In this document: in pieces, positions 30,806-35,181 of the stretch
Layout of the letters: every line of letters begins with the position of its first letter
Numbering within the stretch: position 1 is the stretch's first letter
DNA from: Sinorhizobium psoraleae
GTDB lineage: Bacteria > Pseudomonadota > Alphaproteobacteria > Rhizobiales > Rhizobiaceae
Direction of reading: 5' to 3'
DNA length: 35,181 nt
Assembly (NCBI RefSeq): GCF_013283645.1
Contig: NZ_JABEKV010000013.1
Coordinates: forward strand, 38,110 to 73,290
The notes under the pieces: generated by a model
Told to the model about the DNA's origin: nothing
The model's input: only the letters and a program-made list of their open reading frames with translations
Database searches by the model: none
Position numbers and translations under genes: made by a program

Positions 30806-31747
30806 ATGTGTACTTACATCCTCCGCAGGATGGTTTCGGCCATCGCCGTAATGGCGATGGTGGGGATCTTCATATTCGTGCTTCTCAGGCTAGCGCCGGG
30901 CGATCCAGCTGCGATCATGGCTGGACGCAACGCGACGGCTGAGGCAATCGCCGGTATCCGGGAGCAACTAGGGTTAAATGAGCCGCTCCCGGTTCAGTTC
31001 ATGCTCTGGGTGTCGAGCATGTTACACGGCGACTTCGGTACTTCAATCTTCTCGGGCCGACCAGTTTTCGAACTCGTGTTGCAACGGTTGGAACCGACGC
31101 TTTCTCTTTCACTGATGACTTTAGCTTTGTCGGTGACGCTCGGTGTGTCCCTAGGCGTGCTCGCCGCTTGGCGAGCGGGCGGTCTTCTTGATCGTACCCT
31201 GACTTTGTTTGCAACGCTGGGATACTCAGTGCCGGTCTTTGTCGTCGGCTATTTCCTTGTCTATCTTCTCGCCATCGGTGCGGGATGGCTGCCGGTTCAG
31301 GGTTATGTGCAAATCGAAAATGGCCTCGGCGGCTGGTTTGCCCACCTCGTTCTGCCCACGGTCACCCTTAGTCTCCCTTACATTGCGCTCATCGCCCGGA
31401 TTACCCGCGCGAGCATGCTCGAGGTACTTTCGGAGGACTATATGAGAACTGCCGCAGCCAAGGGCGCGTCGGCTTACGCCATGCTAGTTCATCATGCGCT
31501 GAAAAATGCCGGCGTCCCCATCCTTACGGTGGTCGGGCTCAGTTTCGCCTATCTCATTGGCGGCGTTGTTCTAACAGAAACAGTATTCAACATTCCCGGC
31601 GTCGGTCGCATGGTGGTGGATGCTGTGAATAGCCGCGATTATCCGATCATCCAGAGTGTGCTGATCATGGTTTCAGGCCTCTATGTTCTAATCAATCTCG
31701 CGGTCGACCTTGCCTACACGCTGATCGATCCCCGTATTCGGTACTGA
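30806..31747 (+). CDS. dppB: peptide-type ABC permease, DppB family (importer 3)
   Basis: This 313-residue membrane protein begins MCTYILRRMVSAIAVMAMVG and has LLRLAPGDPAAIMAGRNAT and the EAA loop MLEVLSEDYMRTAAAKGASA. I placed the start at ATG 30806 because DppB proteins begin with such a short segment before the first membrane helix; GAGG lies close by. A GTG at 30779 inside the binding-protein gene is possible. About six membrane segments are present. It is shorter than the DppB of importer 2 because the loop between the third and fourth segments is compact. Confidence 0.92.
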   Translation: MCTYILRRMVSAIAVMAMVGIFIFVLLRLAPGDPAAIMAGRNATAEAIAGIREQLGLNEPLPVQFMLWVSSMLHGDFGTSIFSGRPVFELVLQRLEPTLSLSLMTLALSVTLGVSLGVLAAWRAGGLLDRTLTLFATLGYSVPVFVVGYFLVYLLAIGAGWLPVQGYVQIENGLGGWFAHLVLPTVTLSLPYIALIARITRASMLEVLSEDYMRTAAAKGASAYAMLVHHALKNAGVPILTVVGLSFAYLIGGVVLTETVFNIPGVGRMVVDAVNSRDYPIIQSVLIMVSGLYVLINLAVDLAYTLIDPRIRY

Positions 31748-31748
31748 T

Positions 31749-32627
31749 ATGTCCAAATCTATAACATTGTCCGCACCACAACCGCGTGCCCGGCCGCGCC
31801 TATCCGGGTGGGCCCGACTGGCAAGGCGGCACATGCTTGTTTTGGCCGGTGGCGGGCTTCTCATGCTCCTCGTTGTGTTGGCGGTTGCTGCGCCGCTTTA
31901 TGCCGGCGACCCTGAAGCGCTCGATCCTTTTATCCGCCTGCAACCGCCTTCTGGCGAACACTGGTTGGGGACCGACAATCTGGGCCGCGACGTGCTAGCA
32001 CGGACGATCTACGGTGCCCGTATTTCTCTCATTGTTGGTTTAATGTCAGCGTTTCTGGCAGCTATCGCCGGTCTCACTATTGGAATTATCGCTGGCTACC
32101 TTCGCAGCTTTGACAATCTTATTATGCGTGTCATGGATGCGCTGATGTCGATCCCGACGTTTCTGTTAGCTATTGCGCTCATTTCTCTGACGGGTCCTGG
32201 AATTGGTATTCTCATCTTTGCTGTCGCGCTGCCCGAGACCCCAAGTGTGAGCCGTCTGGTGCGGTCGGTAGTTCTAAGCGTTCGAGAACGCCCATATGTT
32301 CAGGCCGCAATTTGCGGTGGAGCGCGCCTTCCAAAGGTAATGTTGCGACATATTCTCCCGAGCACATTTGCTGCCCTTATGGTCCAGTCTGCTACTGTAT
32401 GCGCCAGTGCAATAATGACGGAGGCGGGGTTGAGTTTCCTTGGCGTGGGCGTACCACCCGAGATCCCGAGTTGGGGGAACATGATCGCGAGCTCTCGCCT
32501 TTATCTCGCCACTGCCCCCCTGACAGTCCTTGCCCCAGGCGTTTTCCTGGCGATAACAGTCCTTGCTGTCAACCTGCTCGGTGATGGCCTTCGCGACCTG
32601 TTCGATCCGCGGTCAAGGAGCCGTTAA
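31749..32627 (+). CDS. dppC: peptide-type ABC permease, DppC family (importer 3)
   Basis: This 292-residue membrane protein carries the DppC hallmark HWLGTDNLGRDVLARTIYGA near residues 71-90. The EAA loop VRERPYVQAAICGGARLPKV and the late SFLGVGVPPEIPSWGNMIAS also fit. It starts one base after the dppB stop. The EAA loop has ICGGA where ARAxGA is usual, a mild deviation. It forms the channel with the preceding permease. Confidence 0.92.
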   Translation: MSKSITLSAPQPRARPRLSGWARLARRHMLVLAGGGLLMLLVVLAVAAPLYAGDPEALDPFIRLQPPSGEHWLGTDNLGRDVLARTIYGARISLIVGLMSAFLAAIAGLTIGIIAGYLRSFDNLIMRVMDALMSIPTFLLAIALISLTGPGIGILIFAVALPETPSVSRLVRSVVLSVRERPYVQAAICGGARLPKVMLRHILPSTFAALMVQSATVCASAIMTEAGLSFLGVGVPPEIPSWGNMIASSRLYLATAPLTVLAPGVFLAITVLAVNLLGDGLRDLFDPRSRSR

Positions 32628-32630
32628 AAA

Positions 32631-33638
32631 ATGCAAGTTCAAGAGATCACAGGCGATGACGTGCTTCTCGATGTTCGGAACCTCGAAACTCACTTCTTCA
32701 GTGAGGGCAGTGTCACGCGCGCTGTGGGCGGGGTCAGCTTCCAGGTGAGGAAGGGTGAAACGCTCGGCGTCGTCGGCGAATCTGGATGCGGGAAAAGCGT
32801 CACTTCGCTCTCCATCCTTCGCCTACTACCAAAGCTGACGGCAAGGACCGTCGGTGGTGAGGTTCGGTTCCGCGGGCGAGACCTCCTGAAGCTCTCGGAA
32901 GGGGAGATGAGGAAGATTCGCGGTGACAAAATCGCCATGATATTCCAGGATCCGATGACGAGCCTAAATCCGGTTTATACGGTTGGTCGGCAGATCGCGG
33001 AAGCCGTAGAAATCCATACTGGAGCGTCCCGGACGGAAGCGCTGGCAAAGGCCGAGGAGATGCTACGCCTCGTGCGCATTGCCGATCCTGAGCGGCGTGT
33101 GAAGAACTATCCCCACGAAATGTCTGGTGGTATGCGACAGCGCGCCATGATCGCCATGGCGCTCGCCTGCTCACCGGAGTTGTTGATCGCCGATGAGCCG
33201 ACGACGGCGCTCGACGTTACTATCCAGGCGCAGATTCTCCGTCTGATTGTGGACCTGAAGGAGCGCACGGGGACGGCGGTCATGTTCATCACCCATGATC
33301 TGGGCGTTGTGGCTGAGACTTGCCAGCGTGTGATCGTGATGTATGCCGGTCGGATCGTCGAACAGGCGAGTGCGGTGGACCTTTTTGCGCGTCCAATGCA
33401 TCCCTATACAAAGGCTCTCATGCGCTCCGTTCCCGACAGGCGACGCGGGAAAGAGCGTCGCCTGCCTGAGATTCCCGGCATTGTTCCGAGCCTGCGCGAG
33501 GCCGTCATCGGATGTAGCTTCGCGCCGCGTTGCCCTCGTGCAACCAAGGTCTGCCGGGAAAAGACGCCGGTCCTTGAGGAACAAGGTCAGGATCACGCCG
33601 TAGCTTGCTGGCACGCACATGAGGTAGTGAGCGCATGA
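32631..33638 (+). CDS. dppD: peptide-type ABC ATPase, DppD family (importer 3)
   Basis: This 335-residue ATPase has Walker A GESGCGKS near residue 49, signature MSGGMRQRA, Walker B LLIADEPTTALD and H-loop FITHDLG. The C-terminal oligo/dipeptide extension (GCSFAPRCPRATKVC) carries the Cys residues that in relatives hold an iron-sulfur cluster. The stop overlaps the start of the partner ATPase by 4 bases. No fusion, unlike importer 2. Confidence 0.93.
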   Translation: MQVQEITGDDVLLDVRNLETHFFSEGSVTRAVGGVSFQVRKGETLGVVGESGCGKSVTSLSILRLLPKLTARTVGGEVRFRGRDLLKLSEGEMRKIRGDKIAMIFQDPMTSLNPVYTVGRQIAEAVEIHTGASRTEALAKAEEMLRLVRIADPERRVKNYPHEMSGGMRQRAMIAMALACSPELLIADEPTTALDVTIQAQILRLIVDLKERTGTAVMFITHDLGVVAETCQRVIVMYAGRIVEQASAVDLFARPMHPYTKALMRSVPDRRRGKERRLPEIPGIVPSLREAVIGCSFAPRCPRATKVCREKTPVLEEQGQDHAVACWHAHEVVSA

Positions 33639-34627
33639 GTGGACCCTTGTTGAAAGTAAAAAACTTGGTCAAGCATTACCCGCTCAGGTCAGGGATCATG
33701 AAAAAGGATCTCCCTGTGGTGCGGGCGGTCGAGAATGTCTCCTTCTCAGTGGAGGCAGGCGAAACGCTTTGCATCGTCGGCGAGTCCGGTTGTGGAAAGT
33801 CCACAATCGCGCGGCTTCTGATGCGGCTGGTAGACCCGACAGAGGGGCGTGTGCTACTGGATGGCACGGATATTGGGAGTTTGAGAAAAGATGAGCTTCG
33901 TGCATGGCGCCGTCGGATGCAGATGGTGTTTCAAGACCCCTATTCGTCGCTGAACCCCAGACTCACGGCCGGACAGATAATCACGGAACCAGTCGAGAAC
34001 TTCGAACGTCTAAGTCGAAAGCAACGTGAGGCGCTTGCGGCGGAGCTTCTGCAACAGGTTGGCCTTGCACCGGAGATCATGCACAGGCTTCCCTCTGAAT
34101 TGTCCGGCGGACAGCGCCAACGGCTTGGCATTGCGCGCGCTTTGTCCCTTAAGCCATCGATTATAATCGCCGACGAGGCCGTTTCTGCCCTTGACGTCTC
34201 CGTGCAGGCCCAGATCCTCAACCTGCTTATGGACCTCCAGGAGGAGTTAGGCATCGCATTCGTCTTTATCTCGCATGACCTTGGCGTGGTAGAGCATATT
34301 GGCGATCGCGTTGCCGTCATGTATCTGGGGAGGATCGTTGAACTGGCCACCTGCGAGTCCCTCTTCGCAAAACCTGTCCATCCTTACACGGAGGCGCTGA
34401 TCGCCGCAGCTCCAATACCGGATCCTACGCGAGCACGGTTGGAAGTTCCCATCGACGGTGAAGTGCCGAGCCCGGTTCGGCCACCCCAAGGCTGTGCGTT
34501 CCACCCCCGCTGCTCTCTGGCCGAGGAACGATGCCGTACAGAAATACCGCCGTTGGTGCTGATGCAAGATGGACGCGGCGTGGCCTGCCATGTCCGTGCG
34601 CCGGCGAGACAGGTGACTATTCTTTGA
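33635..34627 (+). CDS. dppF: peptide-type ABC ATPase, DppF family (importer 3)
   Basis: This 330-residue ATPase has Walker A GESGCGKS near residue 49, signature LSGGQRQRL, Walker B IIIADEAVSALD and H-loop FISHDLG. The Walker B reads DEAV rather than DEPV, a variant common in this subfamily. The C-terminal extension GCAFHPRCSLAEERC again has the Cys pattern. It is the last full gene of the M81-amidohydrolase-importer operon and starts at an ATGA overlap. Confidence 0.93.
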   Translation: MSGPLLKVKNLVKHYPLRSGIMKKDLPVVRAVENVSFSVEAGETLCIVGESGCGKSTIARLLMRLVDPTEGRVLLDGTDIGSLRKDELRAWRRRMQMVFQDPYSSLNPRLTAGQIITEPVENFERLSRKQREALAAELLQQVGLAPEIMHRLPSELSGGQRQRLGIARALSLKPSIIIADEAVSALDVSVQAQILNLLMDLQEELGIAFVFISHDLGVVEHIGDRVAVMYLGRIVELATCESLFAKPVHPYTEALIAAAPIPDPTRARLEVPIDGEVPSPVRPPQGCAFHPRCSLAEERCRTEIPPLVLMQDGRGVACHVRAPARQVTIL

Positions 34628-34639
34628 TCGGAGGTGCGG

Positions 34640-34717
34640 ATGGCTTCTGCTCAAACGTCGCAAGATTTTGCAGTGTTGAGCAGGAATTCATGCGGGTCAC
34701 AAGTTGCCACAAGTTGA
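34640..34717 (+). CDS. short frame with a strong ribosome binding site after dppF
   Basis: GGAGG at 34630-34634 lies 5 bases before an ATG that opens a 25-residue frame starting MASAQTSQDFAVLSRNSCGS and ending at TGA 34715-34717. It follows dppF by only 12 bases, as the next operon gene would. It may be the surviving start of a gene lost by deletion, or a real micropeptide. No family is recognised. Confidence 0.3.
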   Translation: MASAQTSQDFAVLSRNSCGSQVATS

Positions 34718-35028
34718 TAACGACTTCGGGAGGAGCGCGCTATAGCGCGCCTTTCCAGAAGGTCTAGCCATCTGCTGCCTGGCTTAGCTGCAGCTAGCCG
34801 GTTGCTTTTTGTTGAAAGCGTCCGCGATATCTGATCCGCGGCGATATTGCCTGCGTCGCGACGATTGAAGGGCGCATGTTTCATGCATTCTGAAAATGCG
34901 CATCCCACCCCGGCCTGGATATCAACCGCGGCTAAGGAAGCGGCCACGCCGAGATCCGTCTGCGGGCCGTGACCCTCGGCAAAAAAGGTTCGTCTTAGGC
35001 GAGTATTTGGTGTACACATCACGTTGTT
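34718..35028. other. gene-free region with two palindromes
   Basis: GCGCGC-TATA-GCGCGC (34735-34750) is a perfect 16-bp palindrome followed by CTTTCC; it could end the operon weakly. TAGCTGCAGCTA (34785-34796) is a 12-bp palindrome. TTTTTGTTG at 34806-34814 resembles the left half of the recurring operator motif, but its right half is missing. No coding frame is supported. Confidence 0.4.
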
Positions 35029-35047
35029 GTTTGTTGTAACAATTTTG
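35029..35047 (+). promoter_or_regulatory. candidate operator before gntR 2 (TTGTTGTAACAATTTTG)
   Basis: TTG-TAA-CAA at 35034-35042 is an inverted repeat within TTGTT-GT-AACAA. It resembles the FadR-type GntR operator shape (GT...AC half-sites) and parallels the stretch before gntR 1 at 2541. Confidence 0.4.
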
Positions 35048-35130
35048 CCGAGGAGTCTCGGGTGAGGCAATGCGATGCTGATAGCGCTACAGCGGCGCAG
35101 GGCAAAGGACTTGGGGAGGAAGTCAAAGGG

Positions 35131-35181
35131 GTGGATCTCGAACCATTGACGAAGCATGCTCGCCTTGGTGACATGGCATAC
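35131..35181 (+). CDS. second GntR-family regulator, 5' end only
   Basis: A GTG preceded by GGGGAGGA (35113-35120) opens a frame reading VDLEPLTKHARLGDMAY to the window edge. Sixteen residues after the start can be compared with the regulator at 2596 (MDHAPLTKHPRLGDMAY): 13 are identical. It is therefore a close paralogue, most likely of the same FadR/FCD type. Its position right after the last operon suggests that it opens a further regulated unit beyond the window. Confidence 0.75.
   Translation, partial: MDLEPLTKHARLGDMAY

Noticed and set aside
34780..34796. CTGGCTTAGCTGCAGCT as a sigma-54 promoter for gntR 2
   Set aside because: GG and GC are correctly spaced, but five of the other informative positions do not match, and the sequence is better explained as part of a palindrome.
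35010..35017. Palindrome GTGTACAC upstream of gntR 2
   Set aside because: Eight bases only, does not extend, and has no second copy elsewhere that I noticed.
1..35181. CRISPR array, tRNA gene or integration site
   Set aside because: No regularly spaced repeats, no cloverleaf-like gene and no flanking direct repeat typical of an integrated island were noticed on reading both strands.

Overview
The window looks like an accessory catabolic region of an alphaproteobacterium, most likely a member of the Hyphomicrobiales (rhizobia and relatives). I infer this from the protein families and from the mix of IS481, IS91, IS3 (IS407 group) and IS66 remnants typical of rhizobial plasmids and symbiosis islands. 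No rRNA, tRNA, CRISPR array or replication origin was seen.

Layout. Positions 1-2000 are a graveyard of mobile DNA: a DUF5372-like remnant, an IS481 transposase tail and a decayed IS91-type integrase/transposase pair. A GntR/FadR-type regulator follows (2596-3270) behind a near-consensus sigma-54 promoter. An intact IS3-family element (3383-4654) and a truncated IS66 transposase fused to a truncated DUF6429 gene separate the regulator from the first catabolic gene. The rest, apart from short intergenic regions, is plus-strand catabolic and transport genes in four units: (1) amidohydrolase 1, behind a second sigma-54 promoter; (2) a complete branched-chain-amino-acid-type importer, then hyuB-hyuA; (3) a peptide-type importer with a fused double ATPase, then hyuA-hyuB, ending at a classical terminator; (4) an M81 (MlrC-like) metallopeptidase, amidohydrolase 2 and a second complete peptide-type importer. 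The window ends in the first 17 codons of a second GntR regulator that is clearly a paralogue of the first.

How the genes may work together. Three ABC importers would bring small amides, ureides, lactams or short peptides into the cell. Two cytosine-deaminase-like amidohydrolases, two ATP-dependent hydantoinase/oxoprolinase pairs (HyuA+HyuB) and one metallopeptidase could then open rings and cleave amide bonds. The families are clear; the substrate and the order of steps are not visible in the sequence.

The most interesting signals outside the genes are a short recurring motif, TTG-N3-YRA, often extended to TTTTGTTGCATCRAA, in front of every catabolic unit and both regulators; two sigma-54 promoters that share an upstream palindrome at exactly the same distance; and perfect stem-loops directly behind two of the binding-protein genes. 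Together they suggest one co-regulated multi-operon regulon built partly by duplication and partly by separate acquisition of similar modules.
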